From CALKGK01 sp964649515 (GTDB lineage: Bacteria > Bacteroidota > Bacteroidia > Flavobacteriales_D > Sanyastnellaceae): a stretch of 64,000 nt of DNA. A program made the translations under genes and the position numbers. Of this stretch, positions 34,035-42,529 are shown piece after piece. Position 1 is the stretch's first letter. Each line of letters opens with the position of its first letter. The notes under the pieces were generated by a model. The model did no database searches. It was not told the DNA's origin and saw only the letters and a program-made list of their open reading frames with translations. The stretch lies in the NCBI GenBank assembly GCA_964649515.1, contig CAZYPV010000002.1, positions 22,175 to 86,174 of the forward strand. The letters run 5' to 3'.

Positions 34035-35369
34035 ATGTTTAAGAAAATCCTCATTGCCAATCGAGGCGAAATTGCTCTGCGTGTTATTCGCACATGCAAA
34101 GAAATGGGCATTCGCACGGTTGCGGTCTATTCAAAAGCAGATGCTGATAGCTTGCATGTTCGTTTTGCTGATGAAGCGGTATGCATTGGTCCTGCTTCCA
34201 GCTCGGAGTCCTATCTCCGAATCCCGAACATCATCGCTGCTGCAGAAATCACCAATGCTGATGCTATTCACCCAGGGTATGGTTTTCTCTCTGAAAACGC
34301 TCAATTCTCAAGGGTTTGTGCTGAGAACAACATCAAGTTTATTGGAGCTAGTCCTGAGATGATCGACGCCATGGGCGACAAAGCTTCGGCCAAAAAGACC
34401 ATGAAAGATGCTGGTGTTCCCACCATTCCGGGTTCTGAAGGCATCCTCGAAAGTTTTGAAGAAGCGCAGCGCATTGCCAACGAAATTAAATACCCCATCA
34501 TGCTCAAGGCGACTGCCGGAGGTGGTGGTAAAGGGATGAAAATGTGCCGCAATGACGAAGAGCTCAAGCAGGGCTGGGAAACCACGCGAAGAGAAGCTGG
34601 TGCTGCATTCGGTAACGACGGTATGTACATGGAGAAATTCATCGAAGAACCGCGTCACATCGAGATTCAGATTGCGAGCGACAAGAATGGTAAAGCATGC
34701 CACCTCTCTGAACGAGATTGCTCCATCCAGCGTCGTCACCAAAAGTTGGTGGAAGAAACCCCTTCTCCTTACATGACTGATGAGCTCCGTGAAACCATGG
34801 GCCAGGCAGCCATTCGCGCAGCAGAAGCAGTGAAATATGAAGGAGTTGGAACCGTTGAGTTTTTGGTGGATAAGAACCGCGATTTCTACTTCATGGAAAT
34901 GAACACCCGTATTCAAGTGGAGCATACCATTACTGAAGAAGTGGTGAACTATGACCTCGTGAAGGAGCAAATCAAACTCGCAGCGGGTAAACCGATTTCG
35001 GGTAGAAACTACTATCCTAAGATGCACGCCATTCAGTGCAGAATCAATGCAGAAGATCCCCACAAAGGATTCATTCCGAGTCCGGGCAAAATCACCGATT
35101 ACCACGCACCTGGCGGACACGGGATTCGGGTTGACACGCACGTTTATGCTGGATATGTGATTCCTCCTTATTATGACTCAATGGTATCCAAATTGATTAC
35201 CGTTGCACAAACCCGAGAGGAAGCCATTAAGAAAATGCAGCGTGCCTTGGATGAATACATCATCGAAGGAGTAAAAACCACTATTCCTTTCCATCAAGCA
35301 CTCATGAAGAATGAGCAATTTAGAGAAGGCGACTTCACCACGAAGTTTTTGGAAAGTTTTGAGTTTTAA
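34035..35369 (+). CDS. accC: Acetyl-CoA carboxylase, biotin carboxylase subunit
   Basis: 444 residues from the ATG at 34035 (MFKKILIANRGEIALRVIR); a TTG six codons upstream is possible but adds residues not found in AccC. ATP-grasp domain with KATAGGGGKGMKMC, HIEIQIASD, the EMNTRIQVEHTITE signature, and the C-terminal biotin carboxylase domain. Carboxylates AccB biotin using bicarbonate and ATP. The stop codon shares TTAA with the convergent rfaE2 stop. Confidence 0.97.
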   Translation: MFKKILIANRGEIALRVIRTCKEMGIRTVAVYSKADADSLHVRFADEAVCIGPASSSESYLRIPNIIAAAEITNADAIHPGYGFLSENAQFSRVCAENNIKFIGASPEMIDAMGDKASAKKTMKDAGVPTIPGSEGILESFEEAQRIANEIKYPIMLKATAGGGGKGMKMCRNDEELKQGWETTRREAGAAFGNDGMYMEKFIEEPRHIEIQIASDKNGKACHLSERDCSIQRRHQKLVEETPSPYMTDELRETMGQAAIRAAEAVKYEGVGTVEFLVDKNRDFYFMEMNTRIQVEHTITEEVVNYDLVKEQIKLAAGKPISGRNYYPKMHAIQCRINAEDPHKGFIPSPGKITDYHAPGGHGIRVDTHVYAGYVIPPYYDSMVSKLITVAQTREEAIKKMQRALDEYIIEGVKTTIPFHQALMKNEQFREGDFTTKFLESFEF

Positions 35370-35851
35370 TCGCGCATACGACGCACAATATTTGTGGTAG
35401 AAAAGCCATCCACTAAGGGAATGGCGATCACTTCACCACCGGAAGCTCTGACCTCAGTAGAACCGACCATATAGGTCTTTTTACTGGGGTCAGTTTCATT
35501 GGGGTCATAGTCTCCACCTTTCACCAGTACATCCGGCTCCAGCGCTTTGATCAGGTCTAGTGGAGTATCCTCTCCGAAAACTACTACCGCATCGATGGCC
35601 TTTAGTGCCATGAGCACCCCTTTTCTTGCATGTTCTGGGTTGATCGGCCTTTCTGGGCCCTTATTCAGTCTGCGAACGCTTTCATCACTGTTCAAGCCAA
35701 GCACCAACTTATCGCCTTGTGCCTTCGCCGCCTCGAGGTAGGTAACGTGTCCCAAGTGCAGGATATCAAAAACCCCGTTGGTAAAAACCACCTTTTGCTG
35801 ATCTGCTTTCCAGGCTTTGATCTGCTTTTGAACTGCTTCCAAATCGCTCAT
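35366..35851 (-). CDS. rfaE2: D-glycero-beta-D-manno-heptose 1-phosphate adenylyltransferase
   Basis: 161 residues, the stand-alone nucleotidyltransferase half of HldE. FTNGVFDILHLGH carries the HxGH motif (His32-His35), GLNSDESVRRLNKG and VKGGDY follow. It makes ADP-heptose precursor for LPS core (or an O-antigen/glycan heptose). The kinase half (rfaE1) is not here. Its ATG overlaps the stop of the membrane gene upstream (ATGA), so it is translated from the same mRNA. Confidence 0.93.
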   Translation of the reverse strand: MSDLEAVQKQIKAWKADQQKVVFTNGVFDILHLGHVTYLEAAKAQGDKLVLGLNSDESVRRLNKGPERPINPEHARKGVLMALKAIDAVVVFGEDTPLDLIKALEPDVLVKGGDYDPNETDPSKKTYMVGSTEVRASGGEVIAIPLVDGFSTTNIVRRMRD

Positions 35852-36843
35852 TCTGCCAAGGGAGTTTGTTCCTTATCTTTTTTCAAGCGAACCGCGAGTA
35901 GCGCGATGTATGCGATTCCACCCGTGATGACAATCATTCCTGTTTGAATCACCCAAATGATGTTGGCCACTGCAAACCCAAGATCACCATCATGGCCCAG
36001 CGCTTGAAAGCCCAGTTTAACCGCGAATTGATAGGAGCCAATACCTCCAGGAGCAGGGATGATCATCCCCAAGCCGCCCGCTACCATAATGAATAGGCAT
36101 TCGAACACGGAAAAATCTTGTGTTGCCGGAACTGATTTATAGATGACGTAAGCCATGAAGAAATACATCACCCAAATGAAAACAGTATGGCCAATGAAAG
36201 CCCATTTGTTTTTCATCTTTCGGATGCTTTTGAGTCCGTTCAGCACCCCTTTCAAAAACCCAATTACTTTTTGTCCAAAAGCCGTTTGGGCGATGGTTTT
36301 TCTCAAGATCAAGAAAAGCAGCACTGCACTCACACCAGCGATGGCCAATGGCCATGGAAAGCCGCCCTCACCGAACTGAAAGCTCTTGCTCATTTGCAGA
36401 AAAGCATCCAAGTTGCTCACCACTGCAATGCTCATGAAAAGGATGAGCATCACAAAATCTACGATTCTTTCTGAGACCACTGTGCCGAAAAGTTCGTCTA
36501 CCGGCACATCATCGGTTTGATTCAAAGCAGCACACCGCGCCAATTCGCCCGAACGCGGAACAAAGGTATTGGCGAAATAAGCGAAAGCCACCGCGTGGAT
36601 GCTGTTCCAAGATTTGGCCTTGTATCCCAAGGGTTCCAGAAGGTGGAGCCAACGCATCCCCCTACTCACAATGGCCAAATAGCCCATGACAAAAGAAGCT
36701 ACAATACCTACCCAATGGGCGCTCTGCATATCTTCCCAAAGTTTCTCCTTGTCGTCCACAGAAGTATAAACTTGGTAAAACAGCACCACTCCAATCGCTA
36801 AGAAGAGCAGGTAAGTGAGTACTTTCTTCAGCTTTTTATTCAA
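35848..36843 (-). CDS. Lysylphosphatidylglycerol synthase TM-region (UPF0104/flippase-like) membrane protein
   Basis: 331 residues with about eight helices. Family motifs: FVPRSGELARCAALNQTDDV and the C-terminal PAPGGIGSYQFAVKLGFQALG. The translated start is TTG at 36841-36843, overlapping the panD stop as TTGA; no ATG lies nearby. The family includes the MprF flippase domain and putative polyprenyl-glycan transporters; no synthase domain is attached. Located between panD and rfaE2, a role in moving an envelope lipid or glycan is an inference. Confidence 0.82.
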   Translation of the reverse strand: MNKKLKKVLTYLLFLAIGVVLFYQVYTSVDDKEKLWEDMQSAHWVGIVASFVMGYLAIVSRGMRWLHLLEPLGYKAKSWNSIHAVAFAYFANTFVPRSGELARCAALNQTDDVPVDELFGTVVSERIVDFVMLILFMSIAVVSNLDAFLQMSKSFQFGEGGFPWPLAIAGVSAVLLFLILRKTIAQTAFGQKVIGFLKGVLNGLKSIRKMKNKWAFIGHTVFIWVMYFFMAYVIYKSVPATQDFSVFECLFIMVAGGLGMIIPAPGGIGSYQFAVKLGFQALGHDGDLGFAVANIIWVIQTGMIVITGGIAYIALLAVRLKKDKEQTPLAE

Positions 36844-37196
36844 GGTGTCAAGATTTTATTGGTTGATGTATCTGGGAAGACAACTGCAGGCTTAAAAGAC
36901 TTGGCCTCCTCTGCGTCCATCCAGGCGTAGGCAATCAGAATCAGGATGTCTCCAACCGCCACTTTTCGGGCAGCGGCTCCGTTCAAGCAAATTTTTCCAG
37001 ACCCTCGCTCTCCCGGAATGGCGTAGGTTTCCAATCGCTCACCGTTGGTGACGTTAACAATCTGGATGCGTTCTCCCTCAATGAGTTTCGCAGCGTCCAT
37101 CAAATCCTCATCGATGGTGATGCTTCCGATATAATGCAACTCCGCTTGCGTTACAGTGACGCGGTGGAGTTTCGACTTCATAATGTTCACTAGCAT
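36840..37196 (-). CDS. panD: Aspartate 1-decarboxylase, pro-form
   Basis: 118 residues from the ATG at 37194-37196; MLVNIMKSKLHRVTVTQAELHYIGSIT shows the self-cleavage site Gly24-Ser25 that yields the pyruvoyl cofactor, and NGAAARKVAVGD is the usual later motif (written here as two separate stretches). It makes beta-alanine for pantothenate. Other pan genes are not in this window. An exact -7 box ends only 4 nt before the ATG. Its stop overlaps the next start (TTGA). Confidence 0.95.
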   Translation of the reverse strand: MLVNIMKSKLHRVTVTQAELHYIGSITIDEDLMDAAKLIEGERIQIVNVTNGERLETYAIPGERGSGKICLNGAAARKVAVGDILILIAYAWMDAEEAKSFKPAVVFPDTSTNKILTP

Positions 37197-37200
37197 CTGG

Positions 37201-37208
37201 CAAAAATA
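37201..37208 (-). promoter_or_regulatory. Promoter -7 box immediately before panD (predicted leaderless)
   Basis: Minus strand reads TATTTTTG, exact TAnnTTTG, then only CCAG before the ATG. Confidence 0.55.
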
Positions 37209-37232
37209 CGGTTTTTGAACGGGACATTTCGA

Positions 37233-39119
37233 TCAATTTGACACGGCAAAAATGATCTCGGTTCTACGGTTCAGAGCGTGCTCCTCTTCTGTGCATTCTA
37301 CCTCATCAGTACACCCATTCAAAAGCAGCGTTTCTCCCATTCCTTTGGCTTGAATTCTCGCTGGATCGACACCAAGTTGAGACAGATAGTTCTGTGTCGA
37401 AAGTGCTCTTTTATTGGACAAATTGAGGTTGTACTCGTTGGTACCTCTTGAATCGGTATGACTGGAAATTTCAATGCTCAAATCAGGATTTTTTGCCAAA
37501 ATGCTCGCCAAACGTTCCAAGCGTTCTTTTGCCTCTGAGGTGAGTTCGAATTGATCGAATTCAAAATAAATGCTTTGGAAAACAAAGACCTCGCTCTTTC
37601 GAATAACGATGGGCTCTCCCGTTTCATTGGTCAGCCGAAGTGCTTCGGTATCTTTCACTCTTTCATAGAACCCTTCACCTGCCTCAATGGGGATCACCAC
37701 CTCACGGTCGCCATCCATCACCACCATGGTAAATTTTTCCTCCCGTTCATCCAAGCGAAAACGATAGCTGGAGCGGGGTGTCAACTCATCAAAACGAAAA
37801 TCGCCACCTTCTCGTGTATAGGCGATCTCAAGGAGTTCACCGTCCTCATCAACAATATAAATGGGCGTTCCCTTTTTCACAGGAAGTGAAGCTTCATTGC
37901 GCAATTCTCCTTGAATCTCTACGATGAGCAGCTCGCTCTCATCCTCATTTTCGAGGAAGGCCAATTGTTCCATTTCATCTGTAGGCAGGGCCTCGAAAAG
38001 GAAAAACCCATCCAAACCGGGCCTTAAAACCAAAATACGTTCTCCTCTTTCGTTTAGAACATACAATGCTGCGTGCTCCAGTTCTTGCTCGCTGAGTTGG
38101 GCAAACTTCACTTTATAGCTTCTTCGCAGTTTCATGTTCACCAAATCGAATGTTCCATCTTCATTGGTTTGATTCACTAACACGCGCTCATTCAAATCGT
38201 TGAACACCTCCACCTCTGAAAAAGGAACGGCAACTCCCTTCACCTCCAAAAGCGCGGTATATTTAAGAAAAACGGCCTCATCTTCTTGTACTTGAAAGCT
38301 CTTCACCTCGAATTTACCGGTGCGATCGGATCCAATGAAGAATCGTTGATCGCTCAAAAAGACGATGTTCAGCTCGTTCCCTTCTGAATTGATGGGAGCC
38401 GACAGACTTTGAACTGTGCGCCATTGAGATCGGCGATCTGCCTTGAATAAATCAAAATCACCCTGAGGAGTGTTGTTGGATGAAAAGTACAAATCGCCGT
38501 CCCTCAACACGGGGTAGAGCTCGTCTTTGTTTGAATTCACTGCACCTTGAACCTTCTTCGCCTCTTGCCAAACTCCATCCACGCGATTGGAAAAATAAAT
38601 GTCCCAAGAAGACGTGTCTGTCTTTGCCGCGAAGTACAACTGATCTCCATCTGAACTGATGAAGGGGTGTTGACATGAAAATGAACTCGGAAGCACTTGA
38701 ATTTTCTGCAGTTCATCCTTCGACTCATCATTTCCCCGAAAAAAGAGTTTATATCGCCCTGTTTTGGCTTCTCTTCCACTAAAAAAAAGCATTTGATCTT
38801 TGGAAGAACATCCCATACCGTTGGGGTCTTGAAGCTGCTTTGTGGAATTCACCGAAGTGCCCGAAAGCGATTTGAAACTGCTCCACGTGTGCGTTCTTGT
38901 GAAGGGGACGAGCATTTTTTCCGTAGTTGGTGTGCTTGAAAAATCGCTGTAGTATTCGACCTGAAAAATCTCGGAGCACCATAAATCATCGTCCAAGATG
39001 GCACAAGGAATTTGGTCTGCCCGAGTATTGAGTCCCACCAAAGGAAGTGAATCTACCACTTGCGCTGAACTTTTGGCAAGCAAGCACATCAAGAATGCAA
39101 TAGCTAGCATTTGCCTCAT
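37233..39119 (-). CDS. OmpA-family protein with PD40 propeller and carboxypeptidase-regulatory-like domain
   Basis: 628 residues. Signal peptide MRQMLAIAFL...KSSAQ. Residues about 70-280 form PD40-type propeller repeats (ISSDGDQLYFAA, VLRDGDLYFSSN, FFIGSDRTGKFEV). About 290-400 look like small beta domains (KGVAVPFSEVEVF, REGGDFRFDEL). The last 115 residues are OmpA-like: YFEFDQFELTSEAKERLERLA, ISSHTDSRGTNEYNLNLSNKRA, and NRRTEIIF, which bind peptidoglycan. Similar layout to PorE (which also has TPRs, not seen here), an anchor linked with T9SS. Coupled to PorP by ATGA. Confidence 0.88.
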   Translation of the reverse strand: MRQMLAIAFLMCLLAKSSAQVVDSLPLVGLNTRADQIPCAILDDDLWCSEIFQVEYYSDFSSTPTTEKMLVPFTRTHTWSSFKSLSGTSVNSTKQLQDPNGMGCSSKDQMLFFSGREAKTGRYKLFFRGNDESKDELQKIQVLPSSFSCQHPFISSDGDQLYFAAKTDTSSWDIYFSNRVDGVWQEAKKVQGAVNSNKDELYPVLRDGDLYFSSNNTPQGDFDLFKADRRSQWRTVQSLSAPINSEGNELNIVFLSDQRFFIGSDRTGKFEVKSFQVQEDEAVFLKYTALLEVKGVAVPFSEVEVFNDLNERVLVNQTNEDGTFDLVNMKLRRSYKVKFAQLSEQELEHAALYVLNERGERILVLRPGLDGFFLFEALPTDEMEQLAFLENEDESELLIVEIQGELRNEASLPVKKGTPIYIVDEDGELLEIAYTREGGDFRFDELTPRSSYRFRLDEREEKFTMVVMDGDREVVIPIEAGEGFYERVKDTEALRLTNETGEPIVIRKSEVFVFQSIYFEFDQFELTSEAKERLERLASILAKNPDLSIEISSHTDSRGTNEYNLNLSNKRALSTQNYLSQLGVDPARIQAKGMGETLLLNGCTDEVECTEEEHALNRRTEIIFAVSN

Positions 39120-40027
39120 GGGAGAAATGATTTTTGTTTGCTCGACCTCAACTTTCCGAAAACGATGGCCACGAAAATTTCATGACTCCCGTTGCTGATG
39201 GAAGCGAGTTCTTGTGTATTCATTTCATACAAATAGGCCAAGCGGTAGGTTTTTTTTACTTGTATTTCTGCCAGGGCATAGGCATCTCCCGACCATCGGT
39301 AACCGCCCCCAAGTGTGAAGCGCTCATCGAAATTGAGCCCGACTTGCGCCTCAGGATGGAGTAAGCGGTTGGAAAGGTAGCGAAGGTTGAAATTGGGCCT
39401 CAGTTCGAAGCGGGCGTTCAATGGTATTTTTGTTCCGGCATGAAGGTGAACGTGCATGACTTGAGTTCCGCTCGCGTTTTCGGTGTAATCCCAAACACTG
39501 GGCAGCAATTGTTGAACACTGCAGCCAACAAAGGACTTTTTGCTTCGGTAAAGCGCTCCAAATTGCATGTTGAACAAATGCTGCAACTCATTATCTAAAA
39601 AGAGCCAGGCGTCGTTTTCATCTCGTGCAAGCAGTGCATTTTGGTTGATCTCCAATCGTTGAATACCCGCTTCCAGCGCGAAGGAAAGTTGTCCGCGACC
39701 CAGAGCCGTTCTCCAAGAAAACCCTCCGCTTGCTGCGATGGACTTGAATGCGGCAATTTCTTCTTGGTGCAACCTTATTCCAAAAGCCAATCGATCATTG
39801 ATGGGGCTGTGGAAAGAAAGATAGGACCAACTTGGAGCTCCTTCGAAATTGGTCCACTGAGCACGATGCCGCAGAGCAATTGCATTTCTTCCATACATTC
39901 CGGCAGCTGCAGGATTCAAATCGAACAAATTTTGTCCGAGCAAGCTGTTGTTGTTCACCTGTTGCGCATCACCCAGAAAAGGCAAAAACAGCAATAGAAG
40001 TCCGATAAAAAAGCTCGTTCCCCTCAT
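39116..40027 (-). CDS. PorP/SprF-family type IX secretion membrane protein
   Basis: 303 residues. Signal peptide ends GDAQQ; then NNNSLLGQNLFDLNPAAAG, the family's hallmark N-terminus, followed by alternating beta-strands of an outer-membrane barrel (HRAQWTNFEGAPSWSYLSFH, GLNFDERFTLGGGYRW, VKKTYRLAYLYEMNT). PorP/SprF proteins attach T9SS cargo such as SprB at the surface. Start and stop overlap both neighbours as ATGA, consistent with a single translation-coupled unit. Confidence 0.92.
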   Translation of the reverse strand: MRGTSFFIGLLLLFLPFLGDAQQVNNNSLLGQNLFDLNPAAAGMYGRNAIALRHRAQWTNFEGAPSWSYLSFHSPINDRLAFGIRLHQEEIAAFKSIAASGGFSWRTALGRGQLSFALEAGIQRLEINQNALLARDENDAWLFLDNELQHLFNMQFGALYRSKKSFVGCSVQQLLPSVWDYTENASGTQVMHVHLHAGTKIPLNARFELRPNFNLRYLSNRLLHPEAQVGLNFDERFTLGGGYRWSGDAYALAEIQVKKTYRLAYLYEMNTQELASISNGSHEIFVAIVFGKLRSSKQKSFLP

Positions 40028-40746
40028 CGCAATAAGTTAATGCTCCCTGAATATTGATGGATTACTCCTTTGAGCTCGTAAAAGTAAGCGCCCACAGGTA
40101 AATCTTCACCCTTGTTGCTTGTCCCGTCCCAACCTAAAACCACGTCAAAGTTCTCTGCTTCGTAAAGCAAATCTCCCCAGCGGTTCCAGAGGCGAAAGGT
40201 GTATTGATCTTCGGGTAAATGTGCTGCCGTCCATTCATCGTTTTCTCCATCACCGTTGGGGGTAATGAGGTTGTAAGGCTGTTCTTCACAAGGGGCAATT
40301 TGCGCGGGTATGCTGGTGTTCACCACTTCACTGATCACACAACCCAGGGAACTGCTCACTGTGACTTCCAAAAGTTCGTTGGGCTGAGCTTGGTATGTAT
40401 TTTCGCCTTGTTCTCCGTTCCAAGCAAAAGATAAATCATTCAAAAAGCACTCGCCAGAAGGCACAAGCACTACCTCAAAAGTACTGGTGTCGCTCAAGCA
40501 TTCAGGATAATTGATTTGAATTTCCAGGAAAGCTGAAAGATCAGAAAGCTGTTGAAAGCCTTGTGTGAGGATGAAGGTGTTTTCTGCCGTGGTGTACTCA
40601 ATTTGTCCGAGTGTTTGGCTGAGATAGCGTTCCCCATTTTGAGCTGTGAAGCCCAGAGGATTGATGCTTTGTCTGCCAATGGTTTGAGCAGAACAAGAAC
40701 TACAGATCAAGATGCTAACGAGTACGGTACAAAGGTGCATTCTCAT
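40024..40746 (-). CDS. Secreted protein with gliding-motility-associated C-terminal domain
   Basis: 240 residues from the ATG at 40744-40746 (MRMHLCTVLVSILICSSCSAQ); a GTG farther upstream would run into the previous gene. The middle is beta-rich (QINYPECLSDTSTFEVVL, AWNGEQGENTYQAQ). The C-terminal 90 residues are a CHU_C module: LITPNGDGENDEWTA, FRLWNRWGDLLYEAENF, GWDGTSNKGEDLPVGAYFYE. It is the likely cargo partner of the adjacent PorP/SprF protein. The start lies 8 nt after the upstream stop. Confidence 0.85.
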   Translation of the reverse strand: MRMHLCTVLVSILICSSCSAQTIGRQSINPLGFTAQNGERYLSQTLGQIEYTTAENTFILTQGFQQLSDLSAFLEIQINYPECLSDTSTFEVVLVPSGECFLNDLSFAWNGEQGENTYQAQPNELLEVTVSSSLGCVISEVVNTSIPAQIAPCEEQPYNLITPNGDGENDEWTAAHLPEDQYTFRLWNRWGDLLYEAENFDVVLGWDGTSNKGEDLPVGAYFYELKGVIHQYSGSINLLR

Positions 40747-40754
40747 GATCTTCT

Positions 40755-41855
40755 CTATTGTGAAATTACCCACCAGGATTGTCCATCAGAAACAATTTTG
40801 ACCATTTCCGAAACGAAGGCGCTCAATTCGAGTGTGTCCATGTTTTCAATGTTTTCTCCTGTAGCGGGGATGATTGAGCACGACGCGTTGAGGGGTTGTC
40901 CTTGTTCTCCAATTGTTTTGATATGATAGGATCGTCCGGCACAAGTTGTGGCACTGGGCAAATTGATCACCACGTTGTTTGTTGCAACATTCGCTAAGAT
41001 GATATGGTCTGTTTGGCTGAGAAAATATGTTGCCGGACCTGTTAACTCTTGAATGCTGTTGCTGATGGAACCCTGTACGTGGAACGTGCTTGTGGGCGCA
41101 TTGGTGCCGATAGCCACATCGCTTTGGGTGTGGCTCAATGAAGATGGACCTTGGATCCAATCGCCATCATCCACCAGAGGAGAAAGGTCGAGAACAAAGC
41201 TGTTTGATCCTTCTACGAGGTTCAAGCTATCGCCCACCAATTGGAGTAAGTTGATGGATTGACCAACAGCGAGTTCTTCCAAGCGCGGACCCAGATCTGC
41301 CACGAAAGTTGCACCTCCTTCTTCAATGCTGAGTGAATCGTTCTCAAACGAAAAGGCGGTGATCAGTTCATTGTTTGGGTCGGCATCGGCATCATCGGCA
41401 TTGCTCACGTTCAAAGCAGTGGTTGCTACATCAGCGGTGTTTGCGTGAAAAGCGTAGGGCACGCTTAAAAACTGAGTAATTCCCATGAGCAGGAAACTTC
41501 CTCCATCGTCTTCCAATTCCACTTCGAGAAAGTAGGTGCCGCTTGACCAATCGACCTCATCAAAAGCTGAAGCGCTTCCAGCACCTGTGCTCAATCCTTC
41601 ACCCAAAATCAATGAAAAGAGTCCGAAATCATCTGTTAAACTGAGGTGTTCCTCTTGCCAAATGAGGTCTCCATTCACTGCATTTTGTCGAATTCCCAAG
41701 CGCAAAGCAACTTCATCATTGCTAATGGGAACACCATCATTTCCGCGGGCAAGTGCTTGATAGGTCATGCCCTGAGGAGCATTTTGGCCAATGGAAGTGA
41801 CTGAGAGAAAAGCGAAAAAGAGAAGGGTGGTAATTGATTGAATTACGCGTGGCAT
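40755..41855 (-). CDS. Secreted YQALAR-type (tail-fibre-like) protein
   Basis: 366 residues from the ATG at 41853-41855 (MPRVIQSITTLLFFAF...IGQ), a signal peptide. NAPQGMTYQALARGNDGVP begins a domain common in Bacteroidota surface proteins (usual text YQAVAR-n-G), continuing IWQEEHLSLTDDFGLFSLILG and LSVPYAFHANTA, followed by acidic repeats with FSLE/SLNLVEGS and a C-terminal region resembling phage-tail or GMP-type beta structure (HIILANVATNNVVINLPSA). No enzyme motif. It is first in the surface operon with the CHU_C, PorP and OmpA genes. Confidence 0.75.
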   Translation of the reverse strand: MPRVIQSITTLLFFAFLSVTSIGQNAPQGMTYQALARGNDGVPISNDEVALRLGIRQNAVNGDLIWQEEHLSLTDDFGLFSLILGEGLSTGAGSASAFDEVDWSSGTYFLEVELEDDGGSFLLMGITQFLSVPYAFHANTADVATTALNVSNADDADADPNNELITAFSFENDSLSIEEGGATFVADLGPRLEELAVGQSINLLQLVGDSLNLVEGSNSFVLDLSPLVDDGDWIQGPSSLSHTQSDVAIGTNAPTSTFHVQGSISNSIQELTGPATYFLSQTDHIILANVATNNVVINLPSATTCAGRSYHIKTIGEQGQPLNASCSIIPATGENIENMDTLELSAFVSEMVKIVSDGQSWWVISQ

Positions 41856-41944
41856 AGTGGCTTTGGTTGGTGATGTTAAATTACGTTCTAGCATCCAAAG
41901 CAATGCAAGCCTCCACCGAAGATATCAACATAAGTATTGGGAAA

Positions 41945-42529
41945 TCAGTCCTCCGACGCTCGATCTTTCCACAATTTTGCCGCTGCTTCGAGTTTATCGA
42001 ACCAATCTTCGCCGTAAGCACGAATAAGAGCGGCTTTCGCAAACTTGTAAACGGGCACCTGCAATTTTTCACCACAAGCACAAGCAGGAGAACAGATGTG
42101 CCATTTGTGGTAGTTCAAGGCGTCGTATTCCTTCAGCTTTGAAATGCGAACAGGGTAGAGATGACAGGAAATGGGTTTTTTCCAGTCCACCTTACCATCG
42201 CGATGTGCTTGTTCGATGGCACAAAGAGCGGTACCGTTTTCTGAAAACTGGACATATGCGCACTCTTTTCCTTCAACCAAAGGAGTCACAAAGTCGCCAT
42301 CGGTATCCATTTCCCAATGACCTTGTTCTTCAACTGCTTTGATTCCTTCCGGACGCATGTAGGGTTTCACTTGATCGAAGATGTCTTCTAAAATTTGGGT
42401 TTCTTCTTCTGTCAGTGGGGCTCCCGCATCTCCTTCCACGCAACAAGCACCTTTGCATGCCGCGAGGTCGCAAACGAACTTTTTTTCGAGAAGGTTTTCT
42501 GAGATGAGGGTGTTGTCAATTGCGATCAT
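41945..42529 (-). CDS. DUF3109 cysteine-rich protein (YkgJ-like)
   Basis: 194 residues. Ten cysteines: Cys20, 25, 29, 30 (CDLAACKGACC), then 90, 103, 122 (ISCHLYPVR), 146, 150 and 152. The arrangement CxgxCC...C..P matches the YkgJ/DUF3109 zinc- or iron-chelating family; the metal is unknown. Cytosolic, no signal. Its ATG overlaps the LytTR regulator stop (ATGA), so both are made from one mRNA. Confidence 0.88.
   Translation of the reverse strand: MIAIDNTLISENLLEKKFVCDLAACKGACCVEGDAGAPLTEEETQILEDIFDQVKPYMRPEGIKAVEEQGHWEMDTDGDFVTPLVEGKECAYVQFSENGTALCAIEQAHRDGKVDWKKPISCHLYPVRISKLKEYDALNYHKWHICSPACACGEKLQVPVYKFAKAALIRAYGEDWFDKLEAAAKLWKDRASED

Noticed and set aside
37551..37889. Plus-strand open frame of 112 codons inside the OmpA gene
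   Set aside because: Antisense shadow of a well-supported gene; no start signal or known motif.
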